The translations under genes were made by a program, and so were the position numbers. Of a DNA stretch of 64,000 bases, positions 44,168 to 56,891 are shown in pieces (within the stretch, counting starts at the first letter, position 1; each line of letters starts with the position of its first letter). The DNA comes from Deinococcus fonticola (GTDB lineage: Bacteria; Deinococcota; Deinococci; Deinococcales; Deinococcaceae), in assembly GCF_004634215.1 (NCBI RefSeq), contig NZ_SMMH01000021.1:4143-68142 (forward strand), written 5' to 3'. Under the pieces are notes generated by a model. That model was given only the letters and a program-made list of their open reading frames with translations. It made no database searches and was not told the origin of the DNA.

Positions 44168-45298
44168 ATGTCATTACGCCTCAGAACAGGGTTGCTCAGT
44201 TTTCTGCTGGCGACCTCACTGATCGGGCCGGCCCCCTTGGCGGCAGCCGCTCCGCCGCCGAGCGCCGAGCAGATCATTCAGGTCACCGGACAGGCCCTTA
44301 TCACCTCGACGACCGCCAGTGCCCGACAGGCAGCGTTGGACAACGCGATCAGAAGCGCCGTAGAGCAGGTGCTGGGGGCTTACGTGCAGTCCTCGAGCTC
44401 GTTGAAAACCACCGACGAGTTCGAGAAATTCCAGCAGCAACTCATGAAGCGTTCTGATGGGTTCGGGCGGGTCGTCCAGGTGCTGGCCGAGAACCAGAAC
44501 AACAACACATACACCGTCTCGGTACGGGTCGCGGTGGCCCGCCCGACGCTAGAGCACGAACTGAAAGCGTTTCTGGCGCGAAAAGGCGACCCACGCATCA
44601 TCGTCGCCATTCCCGAACAGATTCTGCGTCGCCCCACCCCGGATCCGGCGGCAGAAACCGAGATTCAGCGCGCCCTGATCACCGCGGGATACCGCGTCGT
44701 GGATCTGAAACAGGCCGAGAAGAACAATGTCCGCGATGTTGTCCGGGGCACCGTTTCGGCCCAGGGTCTTCAGGAACTGGCCACGCGCTACCAGGCCGAC
44801 CTGTTGATCACCGGGGAAGCTTTTGCCGAGGAGTACGGCAACGTCCTGGGACAACGCGCCTACACAGCGCGCCTGGAAATGAAAGTCATCGACCTGGCGA
44901 CCGCACAGATTATTTTCAGCGACGCCTTTACGGGCACCGGCATGTCGGCCACCGATTCCGTCGCCGGAAAAACGGCCTTACAGAATGTCGCCAAGGTCGC
45001 CGCACCCAACCTGCCCAAGGCCCTCCTGACCTGGCTCAGCGGCAGTGGGCAGGCGGCTTCCCGCACCTTCAGCGTCCGCCTGAGCGGCGTTCCCAGCTTC
45101 AAGGTCTTTAGTGAAACCCTGGCGTCCCTGCGAAATACTCAGGGCGTTCACGCCGCCCTGAGCCGCCAGTACGACGCCGCCGGGACGCTGGTGGAAGTGG
45201 AGTTCGACGGTTCGCCGGAAGACCTGGCGGTGGCCCTCGAAGACCTGGGCCTGAAGGTCACCGGCCTCAGCGCGGGCGAAATCTCCGTCTCCTATTAA
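44168..45298 (+). CDS. FlgT/LPP20-like exported protein
   Basis: The 376-residue protein has a signal peptide (about 1-29, ending PLAAAA). Its N-terminal part, ITSTTASARQAALDNAIRSAVEQVLGAYVQS, matches the flagellar assembly protein T N-domain; the middle (DPRIIVAIPEQ... DLLITGEAFAEE) looks like the TolB/CsgG-type alpha/beta domain, and a C-terminal repeat-like part follows. FlgT in Vibrio forms the outer-membrane H ring of the flagellum, but Deinococcus has no flagella. It heads an operon with a second exported protein and a CsgG-like protein. ATG 44168 follows GATACT by 6 nt. Confidence 0.8.
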   Translation: MSLRLRTGLLSFLLATSLIGPAPLAAAAPPPSAEQIIQVTGQALITSTTASARQAALDNAIRSAVEQVLGAYVQSSSSLKTTDEFEKFQQQLMKRSDGFGRVVQVLAENQNNNTYTVSVRVAVARPTLEHELKAFLARKGDPRIIVAIPEQILRRPTPDPAAETEIQRALITAGYRVVDLKQAEKNNVRDVVRGTVSAQGLQELATRYQADLLITGEAFAEEYGNVLGQRAYTARLEMKVIDLATAQIIFSDAFTGTGMSATDSVAGKTALQNVAKVAAPNLPKALLTWLSGSGQAASRTFSVRLSGVPSFKVFSETLASLRNTQGVHAALSRQYDAAGTLVEVEFDGSPEDLAVALEDLGLKVTGLSAGEISVSY

Positions 45299-45326
45299 CC
45301 GTCTTTCCTCAACAAAGGAGTTCAAC

Positions 45327-46019
45327 ATGAAGTATCTCCCCGCTTTCCTTCTCCTCAGTGCAGGTCTCGCGCAGGCGCAGGACAGCACGCCCATCACCCC
45401 TCAGCAGTTCGTGAAGTCGGAGGGCATCAAACAGAGTTACACCGTCCAGCAGCAGCAGATCAGCCCGGTGGACTCCTTGAAGATGCTGATGCAGTGCATG
45501 GCCCCCGCCACCACTCCTTACGATGCCAACGCCGACGGCCAGAACGATACGCTGCGCGTGTACGGTTTCGGGGTCGTTCCGGCGGCCCTCTACAAAGCCA
45601 AAGGGGTGATGGCCCTTTCCCCCGCCGTCCAGAAAGCCGACCTGAAGGCTATGGGCGCGGCCGCCGAGGCGCTGGCAGGCGTGCGCGTCCGAACCGTGAA
45701 AGGCGAGGGCAGCGTAGACAGCACCGCCACCACCTTCAAGAACAACGAGCTGAACCTCTCCAACGTGGCGGTCGAAACCGTGTTCAGTGCCACATCCAGC
45801 CGTTCGGAGGCCCTGCTGCGGGGCGGCCGCGTCACCGGGCACCGCCTGGTCAGCCTGGGCGAACAGGGCCTGTGCGTCGTTTCCCGTTACGAACTGCCGC
45901 TCGATCAGCGGGCGGCGGCAGGGTCGGCCACCCGCTCGCCCGAAATTCCCGGCGTGACCCCCAGCAGTCAGACCCAAGGGTTTCCCCTGCCCGCCCCCGG
46001 CCAGACCGGCGATTTCTGA
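45327..46019 (+). CDS. Exported protein of unknown function in the CsgG operon
   Basis: The 230-residue protein has a signal peptide (MKYLPAFLLLSAGLAQAQ). The mature part has two Cys (MLMQCMAP and GLCVVSRYE) that may form a disulfide, a beta-rich middle and a Pro/Ser/Thr-rich tail of about 40 residues. AAAGGAG precedes the ATG. It lies 28 nt after the FlgT-like gene and 44 nt before the CsgG-like gene. No family recognised; by position it could be the middle part of a three-part outer-membrane complex. Confidence 0.8.
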   Translation: MKYLPAFLLLSAGLAQAQDSTPITPQQFVKSEGIKQSYTVQQQQISPVDSLKMLMQCMAPATTPYDANADGQNDTLRVYGFGVVPAALYKAKGVMALSPAVQKADLKAMGAAAEALAGVRVRTVKGEGSVDSTATTFKNNELNLSNVAVETVFSATSSRSEALLRGGRVTGHRLVSLGEQGLCVVSRYELPLDQRAAAGSATRSPEIPGVTPSSQTQGFPLPAPGQTGDF

Positions 46020-46063
46020 ACCGAGCTTCCTGATCCCTTTCCCTGTCCCTGAAGGAGTAACCC

Positions 46064-46705
46064 ATGAAAAACACCGTGACTGTCCTGCTTACCACTGCCC
46101 TGCTGATCTGCCCCACTGCTCAGGCCCAGACCGCTGCTCCGGCCACGCCCGCCCCGGTGGCCACCGCGCCCGCCCTGCCAGACGGACAGGTGAATATTGC
46201 CGTGGGCAGCATGAAGTGCAAAGCCCAGAAATGCTACTCGGGGCTCGGGGACGGCATTGCCGACGCCCTTACCACCGCCCTGCTGAACACCGGAAAATTT
46301 ACCGTCTATGAACGCGAGAACACCGGCCAGTTGACGGAAGAGGCCTTTCTGAACGGCGGCACGGATTTCCAGGGCGCCGACGTGCTGATCTTCGGGGCCA
46401 TCACGCAGTACGAGCCGCAGGCGTCCAGCGGCGGCCTGTCCTTCATGGGCGTCTCAGTCGGCAAGAAAAGCAGCACCATTGCCATGGACTTGCGCATTGT
46501 GGACGCCAAAACCCGCCGCATTATCGGAGCGACCCAGGTTCAGGGAAAAGCTGAGGGCGACAACTTCAGCCTCAGCGGCATTCTGCCCATGAATGTCGGC
46601 GCTCAGTCCAGCCCGCAACTGGAGGCCGCCATTTCACAGATGCTGAACAGTGCGGCGCAGCAACTCCTGCTGAAGGTGCCCGCCACCTACTACAAAGTGC
46701 AGTAA
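46064..46705 (+). CDS. CsgG-family outer-membrane assembly protein
   Basis: The 213-residue protein has a signal peptide ending AQAQ and no lipobox, unlike E. coli CsgG. The CsgG-type core is present: VNIAVGSMKCKAQ, LGDGIADALTTALLNTGKFTVYERENTGQL, GADVLIFGAITQY, AMDLRIVDAKTRRIIGATQVQGKAEG. A CX4C pair is in MKCKAQKC. CsgG forms the curli export pore; related proteins act in other envelope complexes. GAAGGAG precedes the ATG. A strong terminator follows, closing the operon. No curlin genes are present. Confidence 0.87.
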   Translation: MKNTVTVLLTTALLICPTAQAQTAAPATPAPVATAPALPDGQVNIAVGSMKCKAQKCYSGLGDGIADALTTALLNTGKFTVYERENTGQLTEEAFLNGGTDFQGADVLIFGAITQYEPQASSGGLSFMGVSVGKKSSTIAMDLRIVDAKTRRIIGATQVQGKAEGDNFSLSGILPMNVGAQSSPQLEAAISQMLNSAAQQLLLKVPATYYKVQ

Positions 46706-46774
46706 AGAGCCTGCTGGAAGCGTTGGTGTTCAGGTGCAAGCTTCAGCGAGCACGCCACAAATCGCTTCAAATAG

Positions 46775-46806
46775 AAAAAGGCCACCGGGCATAGGTGGCC
46801 TTTTTT
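46775..46806. terminator. Bidirectional terminator between convergent genes
   Basis: AAAAAGGCCACC (46775-46786) pairs with GGTGGCCTTTTT (46794-46805) around a 7-nt loop. The A- and T-runs make it work for both the CsgG operon and the minus-strand gene at 46827. Confidence 0.9.
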
Positions 46807-46826
46807 GCTGTAGTGCCCTGCGCGTT

Positions 46827-47327
46827 TTACAGCTTGTTGTCGCGGCGGAGGTTGTCGAGCACGGTGGCGTCGTCGCCGGGGCGGTTGGCGGTCTGCTCGC
46901 TGATGTGGGGGGGCGTCATCTTGCTGGGCGGGGTGTAGTTGGGGTTGGGGTCAATGGCACCCTGAATGTGCTGGTCGACCACGCCTACGCTCAGGGGCGC
47001 ACCGAGGCCGTCCGAGGGAAGCACGCCTGCCACCAGGCCGGTGCCCGCGCCCAGCGCGGCGGTGCTTTCGGCGCCCTCGTATTCGGGGCGTTGCAGGTGG
47101 TGCTCCATAGCCTGCGGATCACGCGTTGCCAGGTGATCGAACTGGCCCGTGACTTCCTTGGCGTCCGGCACCGTGACGGGCTGGTACTTGCCCTGATCGG
47201 ACGCGCCCACGCGGTCGTCGGCGGGCGTGGTGGTATTGATGGTGCTGGGATCCGTGTCCTTCGGGTCGCGGGTCTCGAAGCCGGTGACGGCCCCGGTCTG
47301 TCCGATGAGCTTGGTGTCTTCAGGCAT
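46827..47327 (-). CDS. Hydrophilic protein of unknown function, 166 aa
   Basis: MPEDTKLIGQTGAVTGFETRDPKDTD... is acidic, rich in Asp, Thr, Pro and Gly, with no hydrophobic core except a short Gly/Ala stretch (AALGAGTGLVAGVLPSDGLGAP, about residues 90-111). Its composition resembles disordered or desiccation-related hydrophilic proteins, but I see no LEA repeat. It starts 3 nt after the ankyrin gene stop; CACACT (47338-47333) lies 5 nt before the ATG. No family recognised. Confidence 0.72.
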   Translation of the reverse strand: MPEDTKLIGQTGAVTGFETRDPKDTDPSTINTTTPADDRVGASDQGKYQPVTVPDAKEVTGQFDHLATRDPQAMEHHLQRPEYEGAESTAALGAGTGLVAGVLPSDGLGAPLSVGVVDQHIQGAIDPNPNYTPPSKMTPPHISEQTANRPGDDATVLDNLRRDNKL

Positions 47328-47330
47328 GCT

Positions 47331-48044
47331 TCAGTGTGAACCAGCCTGGCCCCCCCTGTCATACTCGTTTTCTTCAGGTTCGGCGCCGGCGTCTCGCAGG
47401 AGGTTCAGGACGCCCTCATGGTTCTCCTGGGCGGCCAGCATCCAGGCGCTGCGGTCATCGGCGGTGCGCCTGTCCGGGGCCGCCCCGTGCGCGAGCAGAA
47501 GCGCCACCAGGTCGGTGTTGCCGTTCTGCGCCGCGCCCATCAACGGGGTGAAGCCGTCCTGCTGCACGGCGTTCACGTCCGCGCCCGCCTGCAGGAGCGC
47601 CTGCACGGTACCCAGGTGGTTGCCGGCCACAGCCGAGTGGAGCGGCTGCACCTGCATGGCGTTGCGGCTGGCCGCGTGTACGTCCGCGCCGCGCCGCAGC
47701 AGTTCCGTAGTCAGTTCCTGATGCCCGAAAAAGGCCGCCAGGCCCAGCGCCGTGAAGCCGTCCGGGCTGAAAGCCTGCAACAGCTGCGGGTCGGCCTCCA
47801 GCTCCTCCATGACCTGCGCCGTCTGGCCGGCGGCGGCCGCCTCGAACAGCGTCAGCGGCGCGCCCGCATCGATCAGCAGTTGCACGATGGCGGGCCGCCG
47901 GTAATAGGCTGCGAACAGCACCGGCGAAAGGCCCGATGGGCTGCTGGCCGTCAGCAATTCGGGTTCGGCCTCGATCAGCAGGCGAACCCCCTCGATGTTG
48001 TGGGCATGAATGGCGGCAAACAGGTCAGTGACGGCGTCGGACAT
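47331..48044 (-). CDS. Ankyrin-repeat protein
   Basis: The 237-residue protein consists of about six ankyrin repeats, for example [54 protein letters not shown] and [26 protein letters not shown]. It has no signal peptide and should bind a protein partner in the cytoplasm. TACCCT (48055-48050) ends 5 nt before the ATG, a leaderless layout. The hydrophilic protein follows 3 nt downstream and may be its partner. Confidence 0.9.
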   Translation of the reverse strand: MSDAVTDLFAAIHAHNIEGVRLLIEAEPELLTASSPSGLSPVLFAAYYRRPAIVQLLIDAGAPLTLFEAAAAGQTAQVMEELEADPQLLQAFSPDGFTALGLAAFFGHQELTTELLRRGADVHAASRNAMQVQPLHSAVAGNHLGTVQALLQAGADVNAVQQDGFTPLMGAAQNGNTDLVALLLAHGAAPDRRTADDRSAWMLAAQENHEGVLNLLRDAGAEPEENEYDRGGQAGSH

Positions 48045-48101
48045 GCCCCAGGGTAGCGCCCCAGGAGAAGGGGAATTGGGGCCGCCCCTGCCCCACTGCG
48101 C

Positions 48102-49271
48102 TCAGCGCGCCTGAATCACCATGCCGATGCCCATGCCGCCGCCGATGCACAGGCTGGCGACGCCAGTTTGCTGGCCGGTGCGGCGCAGCTGGTGGATCAG
48201 GGTCACCAGCACTCGGGCGCCGCTCGCCCCGATGGGGTGCCCCAGCGAAATGGCGCCGCCGGTGATGTTGACTTTGGCAGGGTCGGCTTTCAGGTCGTGC
48301 ACGACGGCGAGGCTCTGGGCCGAGAAGGCTTCGTTCAGCTCGAACAGGTCGACATCTGCGACAGTCATGCCGGCCTTTTCCAGCGCGACGGGAACGGCGC
48401 GGGCGGGGCCGATGCCCATGATGCTGGGATCGACGCCGATGTTGGCGTAGGAAACGATTTCGGCGAGGATGGGCAGGCCGTTCGCCTGGGCGTACTCCTC
48501 GGTGGCGATGACCAGCATGGCCGCGCCGTCGTTGATACCGCTGGCGTTCCCGGCAGTCACCGTACCCTCCTTCTTGAAGGCGGGTTTCAGTTTTGCCAGC
48601 GCCTCGGCGGTGGTGGCGCGGGGGTACTCGTCCCGGTCGAAGGTGACGGGGCCTTTGCGGCTGGGCACCTCCACGCTGACCAGTTCGTCGGCGAAGTGAC
48701 CGCCTTCCTGCGCGGCGGCGGCGCGATTCTGGCTTTCCAGCGCGAAGGCGTCCTGCATTTCGCGGGTCAGGTTCCACTGCTCGGCGATGTTCTCGGCGGT
48801 GATGCCCATGTGGTACTTGCCGAACACGTCGGTCAGGCCGTCGACCAGAATGCTGTCCTGCACCTCGCCGTGCCCCAGGCGGTAGCCTTCACGGGCCTTG
48901 GGAAGCAGGTACGGGGCGCGGGACATGCTCTCGGTGCCGCCCGCCAGGTAGAGTTGCCCGTCGCCGGCTTTCAGGCCCTGCATGGCGCTGACCACGGCCT
49001 GCAGGCCGCTGCCGCACATGCGGTTCACGGTGATGCCAGGCACGCTGTCCGGCAGGCCCGCGCCGCGCCCGATCTGCCGGGCGACATTCATGCCCTGTCC
49101 CGCCTGCAGGACGTTGCCCACGATCACGTCCGCGATGTCCTCGCCCTTCACGCCGTCCAGCACACCCCGGGCCGCCGCGATGCCCAGTTCGGCGGCGGAC
49201 ACGTCCTTGAGGCCGCCCATGAAACTCCCGATGGGCGTGCGTTTGGCCGCCACGATCACCATTTTTGTCAT
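48102..49271 (-). CDS. Acetyl-CoA C-acetyltransferase (thiolase)
   Basis: The 389-residue enzyme condenses two acetyl-CoA or cleaves acetoacetyl-CoA. The nucleophile is Cys86 (NRMCGSG), with GHPIGASG (His) and CIGGGMG (second Cys) near the C-terminus. It matches the biosynthetic or degradative AtoB/PhaA group by length and motifs; which one cannot be told from sequence. A TAAACT box (49283-49278) ends 6 nt before the ATG. No other fatty-acid or PHB genes adjoin it. Confidence 0.95.
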   Translation of the reverse strand: MTKMVIVAAKRTPIGSFMGGLKDVSAAELGIAAARGVLDGVKGEDIADVIVGNVLQAGQGMNVARQIGRGAGLPDSVPGITVNRMCGSGLQAVVSAMQGLKAGDGQLYLAGGTESMSRAPYLLPKAREGYRLGHGEVQDSILVDGLTDVFGKYHMGITAENIAEQWNLTREMQDAFALESQNRAAAAQEGGHFADELVSVEVPSRKGPVTFDRDEYPRATTAEALAKLKPAFKKEGTVTAGNASGINDGAAMLVIATEEYAQANGLPILAEIVSYANIGVDPSIMGIGPARAVPVALEKAGMTVADVDLFELNEAFSAQSLAVVHDLKADPAKVNITGGAISLGHPIGASGARVLVTLIHQLRRTGQQTGVASLCIGGGMGIGMVIQAR

Positions 49272-49349
49272 GCCTTCAGTTTACGGGGCGGGCGTTACAG
49301 GGGCAGGTCACTTGCGGGGGGACTTGCCAGGAAACCGCAGAGGTGTATA

Positions 49350-49381
49350 TTGATAAACGATAATATCGAGGAACGATAAAC
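49350..49381 (+). promoter_or_regulatory. Operator-like palindrome before the DUF2975/XRE operon
   Basis: A perfect palindrome CGATAATATCG (49358-49368) is flanked by further GATAAA/CGATAA copies (49352-49357, 49374-49380). -35-like TTGATA (49350-49355) and a -10-like ACGATA (49373-49378) place the palindrome in the spacer. The small XRE protein of the operon is the natural candidate to bind it. Confidence 0.5.
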
Positions 49382-49473
49382 ACGGCTGCTTTTCCTGCCA
49401 GTGAGGCCACATCCTGACCTCCTACAGCACAGTCGTCCCCACCCACCCCTCGCACCTTCACAGGAGTCACGCC

Positions 49474-49992
49474 ATGTCCCCCAGCCTGTCCACTTCCCTC
49501 CCACTCCGGCTACTGGAACTCCTGATTGGTCTGTTCATGCTCCTGACCGCCCTGGGCGTGATTTTCACGCTGGTGAGAATCCTAGGCGGATATTCCTTCA
49601 GCCTCACGATCAATGACCAGGCCATTAAGAATCCCGCCGGGTGGATGTACGGCCTGTTCGTGCTGCTTTCGCTGGTGGTGGAATGGATGGCGTGGCTGCT
49701 GCTGCGCGTCATTCGGCGGGCGCGACAGGGACAGATTTTCTCGCTGGCGAACGTCCATGACCTGCGCCTGCTGGGCTTCGTGGCGCTACTGTGGTGGCCC
49801 GCGCCGCTGCTGCTTCAGCCACTCATCACCGGGGAACTCCGCGCTGGCGGCGACATCAACACCAGCAGCCTGCTCAGCTCCCCGCTGACGGCGGCCCTGA
49901 TTCTTTTCGTGTTCGCTGAGGTGCTGCGCGAAGGCATGCGCCTGCGTGAATCCGAACAGCACCTGCGCGAAGAACAGGAACTGACGATCTGA
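49474..49992 (+). CDS. DUF2975-type membrane protein
   Basis: The 172-residue protein has four hydrophobic segments (about 12-36, 59-80, 98-117, 133-148) and a charged C-terminal helix. The short linker RRARQGQIFSLANVHDLRLLG between helices 2 and 3 is typical of DUF2975 (PF11188) proteins. Such genes are often paired with a short XRE regulator, as here: the stop overlaps its start (TGATG). It may sense a membrane signal and control the regulator. Start at 49474 (MSPSLS) has AGGAG 13-17 nt upstream. Confidence 0.82.
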   Translation: MSPSLSTSLPLRLLELLIGLFMLLTALGVIFTLVRILGGYSFSLTINDQAIKNPAGWMYGLFVLLSLVVEWMAWLLLRVIRRARQGQIFSLANVHDLRLLGFVALLWWPAPLLLQPLITGELRAGGDINTSSLLSSPLTAALILFVFAEVLREGMRLRESEQHLREEQELTI

Positions 49993-50216
49993 TGCCCATT
50001 CGCGTGAACCTCGACCGGATGCTGGAGAAACGGGGCATGACCCTCTCGGAACTGTCCACGCGCGTGGACATTACCCTGGCGAACCTCAGCATCTTGAAAA
50101 CCGGGAAGGCCCGCGCCATGCGCTTTAGCACGCTGGACGCCATTTGCCGCACCCTGGAATGCCAGCCCGGAGACCTGCTGGAGTGGGTGGACGGCCCACC
50201 TGACCCGGACGAGTAA
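49992..50216 (+). CDS. Small XRE-family (YozG-like) regulator
   Basis: The 74-residue protein is almost only a helix-turn-helix: VNLDRMLEKRGMTLSELSTRVDITLANLSILKTGKARAMRFSTLDAICRTLECQPGDLLEW, the Cro/CI-type domain (HTH_26). It overlaps the membrane-protein gene by one nt and probably binds the CGATAATATCG site upstream of the operon. The C-terminal tail is acidic. Confidence 0.92.
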   Translation: MPIRVNLDRMLEKRGMTLSELSTRVDITLANLSILKTGKARAMRFSTLDAICRTLECQPGDLLEWVDGPPDPDE

Positions 50217-50220
50217 ACAA

Positions 50221-51141
50221 TCAGTCCTCGGCAGCGGGCGTGGGCAGTTCCGCGTGCGGTTGCGGGTCGTTCTTCGTACTCAGCACCGTGGCCAGCACCA
50301 CCAGCGCCCCGCCCATGAAGCCACGCAACCCCACCCGCTCACCAATCAGGAAGAAGCTGAAGAGGCTGGCCGTCACTGGTTCCAGCGCGTAGATCAGGCT
50401 GGCTTCGGCGGCGCTCACGTGCCGCTGCCCGATGGTCTGAAGGAGGGTGGTCACGGCGGTGGCGACCACGCCCAGGTACAGCAGTGGAAGCCAGGCGTCC
50501 GGGGGCGGCATGAGCTGACCGGGCGTGGCCAGGAAGGCCCACACCCACGCCAGGACAGTAACTCCGGCCAGTTGCGCCAGCGTGAATGGCAGGGGTTGGT
50601 GGCGGTGCGCCATGCGCTCCAGCGTGACGATGAAGGCCGCGTAGGTCACTGCGCAGGCGATGGCCCAGGCGTCCCCGACGACGAAGGCCCCGCCTTCCCA
50701 GGAAAGCAGACCCAAGCCGGCCACCGCCAGCGGCAACGCCACCCACAGCGTCAGGGGCATGCGGCGGCGCTGCGTGGTGACCAGCCACACCGGCACCAGC
50801 ACCACGCTGAGGGCCGTGAAGAAAGCGGCGCGGTTGGCGGTGGTCGTTTGCAGGGCGACCGTCTGCGTGCCGTACCCGGCGATCAGCCACGCGCCCAGAA
50901 TGAAGCCGTCGCGCCACAGCGAAGGCCGGGCCGCAGACGTCAAGCTCTCCCCCACCGCATTTGTTTTCGAGCGTTGCACCAGCAGCATGGGCAGCAGCGC
51001 CAGCGTGGCGATCAGAAAGCGCCAGGCGATCAAAACGGACGGGGGCAGTTCGGCCGTCAGCTGCTTGACCACTGCGAAGGTACTGCCCCAGATGGCCGTG
51101 ACCAGCACCAGCAGCAGCATGCCGCGCACATGAGGACTCAT
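50221..51141 (-). CDS. EamA-family (DMT) transporter
   Basis: The 306-residue membrane protein has ten helices in two EamA repeats: [18 protein letters not shown] at the start and [43 protein letters not shown] in the second half. It probably exports an amino acid or metabolite. ATG 51141 (MSPHVRGM) follows a TAGACT box (51154-51149) by 7 nt, so nine in-frame codons upstream are excluded. It is convergent with the XRE gene, 4 nt apart. Confidence 0.9.
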   Translation of the reverse strand: MSPHVRGMLLLVLVTAIWGSTFAVVKQLTAELPPSVLIAWRFLIATLALLPMLLVQRSKTNAVGESLTSAARPSLWRDGFILGAWLIAGYGTQTVALQTTTANRAAFFTALSVVLVPVWLVTTQRRRMPLTLWVALPLAVAGLGLLSWEGGAFVVGDAWAIACAVTYAAFIVTLERMAHRHQPLPFTLAQLAGVTVLAWVWAFLATPGQLMPPPDAWLPLLYLGVVATAVTTLLQTIGQRHVSAAEASLIYALEPVTASLFSFFLIGERVGLRGFMGGALVVLATVLSTKNDPQPHAELPTPAAED

Positions 51142-51177
51142 TCTGACCAGTCTACGCAACACAGCCAAACAGAAAGT

Positions 51178-51200
51178 CGGGGACGTTTATCACGCCCCCG
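51178..51200 (-). terminator. Possible terminator of the DUF11/barrel operon
   Basis: On the minus strand CGGGGGCGT and ACGTCCCCG form an imperfect stem with a one-base bulge, followed by ACTTTCTGTTT. It begins about 18 nt after the stop of the DUF11 gene at 51218. Confidence 0.4.
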
Positions 51201-51217
51201 GAGCCAAAGCAAGCAGT

Positions 51218-53565
51218 CTATTTGATGGCCGCGCGGAAGCAGAGGACGACCTGGGCACCCGGCGCGAGCGTCAACGCACTCGTCTGGAGCAGCGTGGTTG
51301 GGCGGCCCACCGCGTCGGTGGTCGCAGTCTCGCTCACCGTCACCCCGGCGACGGCCGCACCTGGGGCGTCCATGACGCCCTGACGGAGGCTCGCACTGCC
51401 GGCCACGAGCTGGGTATTGGCCGGCACCATGTCGCTGACGCGGTAGTTGGAGAGGCTGGTGCTGCCCAGATTGGCCACGTTGATGCAGTATTCCAGCACG
51501 TCTCCGGGCAGGCCGGTGGCGGCGCTGGCCCAGGCCGGGGTCAGGCTGCCCTGCGGACCGAGGTTACGCACCTGCTTGAACAGCCGGGTATAGAGCGTGT
51601 TCACCGGAACCGAGCCGGAGGCGCTGGGGGCGTTGCCGGCCTGCACGCTGGCCGTGTTCACGATGGCGCTCTGGGCCTGACCGGCCGCCGCTTCCAGGCT
51701 GCTGGCCGCGGGTACGTCGACATACACCACCACTGCGCTGCTGGCATTCGGAGCCAGCGTCCCCAGGTTCCAGGTCAGCGTCTGGCCGCTGCGGGTGGTG
51801 GGCGGCGTATTGCCACTTTCCGTGTCGGCGTAGGGCAGGCTGGCGGGCAGGGTATCGGTGACCTGCACGCCCGTGGCCGTCACGCCGCTGGTGTTCGTCA
51901 CCGTGATGGTGTAGCGCAGCCTGGTTGTGCCGGAAGCCAGCGGATACCGGATCAGCGCCTGATCGGCCACCTTGGTCACGCTCAGGGCCGCGCTGGGCGT
52001 CACGATGGTCACTGCGGCGCTGCTGGTGTTGTCGCTGGTTATGCTTTCGGCGCTGCCCGTTGTGACGCTGACCGTGTTGTTCAGGCTGCCCAGAACGTCG
52101 CCGTTGGCCGTGACCGTGAGGCGGTAGCGCACATTCTGGGAGCCGAGCTGGCTGGCGATGGCATTGGTACCTCCCCAGACCTTGCCGTCGTTGTCCAGTC
52201 GGCGGATGGCCGGCAGCGTGATAGAGGTGACGCCGGTCGAGGCGTTGACACTGCTGGTCACGCCGGACAGGGCGGCCCAGGTGCTGCCGCCGTCGTAACT
52301 GATCTCGGTACTGCCGTAGGTCAACCCCTTGGGCAGCGTGTCGGTGGTCACTACATTGAGGGCTTCGTAGGCTCCCTGGCTGTTGTCGACGGTCAGGAGG
52401 TATTTCAGAGAGTCGCCCACGCGGTAGGTCGTGGCCGCGCCTTCCAGCGCCTTGACAATACGGACGTTGGCGTTCGAGTTGTTCGCCATCAGCACCAGGC
52501 TGTGGGCAATCAGCAGTTCGCCGGATGCAGAGTCGATGGTGGCCGTGATGGTGCTGGTGCCGGCCGGGATCACGCTGGTGGGGGCCATCAGCGTGGCAAT
52601 ATCCAGCCCACCTGTCGCCGAGGCAGAAGTATTTGTGGAGCCGGTCTGCTGCGTCACTGTACCGTCCTCGGACTGATTAGACACCAGACCCACAAAAAAG
52701 TTAGTGCTGGTACGGTCGGTCGAACTCTGCACCGTCGCAGCGGTACTCAGATCCGATTTCAGCGCCAGGCTGTCCCCCGTGGCGTTGTGATCCCCGTCGG
52801 CCACCATGACGCTGACCTTCGAGACGCGGTCAAGGCTGCTGGCGTTAGGAACACTGAAGCCGCTGGCCGTGATGCTTTTGCTGGCGATTCCCGCGCTGCC
52901 GCCGATATACTCCAGGCCATCGTAAAAGGAGATGAGCCTGGAGCTTAAGCCGGGATGCTCGTAGACCACGTATAGCGCCCAGGCTCCATGCACTGTGGCG
53001 CTTCCACACTGAGAACCATTGATCTGGATGCTCAGCCCATCCATCCGCACGGCGCTGTTGGCCGCCGTCACCGTGGGCATGAGGCTGGTCACGTCGGCAA
53101 AAGCGCCCATGCTTCCGCCGTTGCTGTTGGTTCCGGTCCACACCCGGCTGGCGGTGACTGTGCTGGCCACCCCACCGACCGTGAGGGTCACCTGGTTGTC
53201 GGCACTGGCCACCGTGTCACTGTTCTGCGAGGCGGCCCAGTACAGGTAAGCAGCCTTGATGGTCGAGCCGGCCGGAACCACCTGGGCCGCCGAACGGTTC
53301 GAGCCCAGCAGGGTCGCGTTGTTGGCCACGACTTCGTTGTTGCTGTTGCTGGCGCTGCCCGTGGCCGTCGTACTGTTGCCAGTTTTGATGGTGCAGACGC
53401 TGCCGCTATTGCCGTTATTGGTTCGGAAGCTGGCTCCCAGCGCCACGTAATCGAGCCGCCCCGACTGCTGAAAGCGGGGAGTAGCGCTGATCGCCGTATT
53501 GGTCTGGGCGTAGGCCGATAGGCTCAGAAAGCCCAAGGCAGGCAAGATATTCCGGATAAGCCGCT

Positions 53566-53569
<4 letters not shown>
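51218..53569 (-). CDS. DUF11-repeat exported protein, last gene of the surface cluster
   Basis: The 783-residue protein has a signal peptide (LPALGFLSLSAYAQ). The first about 400 residues form a beta-rich domain (SFRTNNGNSGSVCTI, AAYLYWAAS..., ATLMAPTSVIPAG), seen at the N-terminus of other bacterial DUF11 proteins. Then follow three DUF11-type repeats with the LPxGL...T-pattern, for example VTDTLPASLPYAD and LSNYRVSDMVPANTQLV. GTG start at 53569 overlaps the barrel gene stop (GTGA) and follows GGAGGAAAG, so an in-frame extension is rejected. It probably sits on the cell surface. Confidence 0.85.
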
Positions 53570-56889
<3,320 letters not shown>

Positions 56890-56891
56890 GT

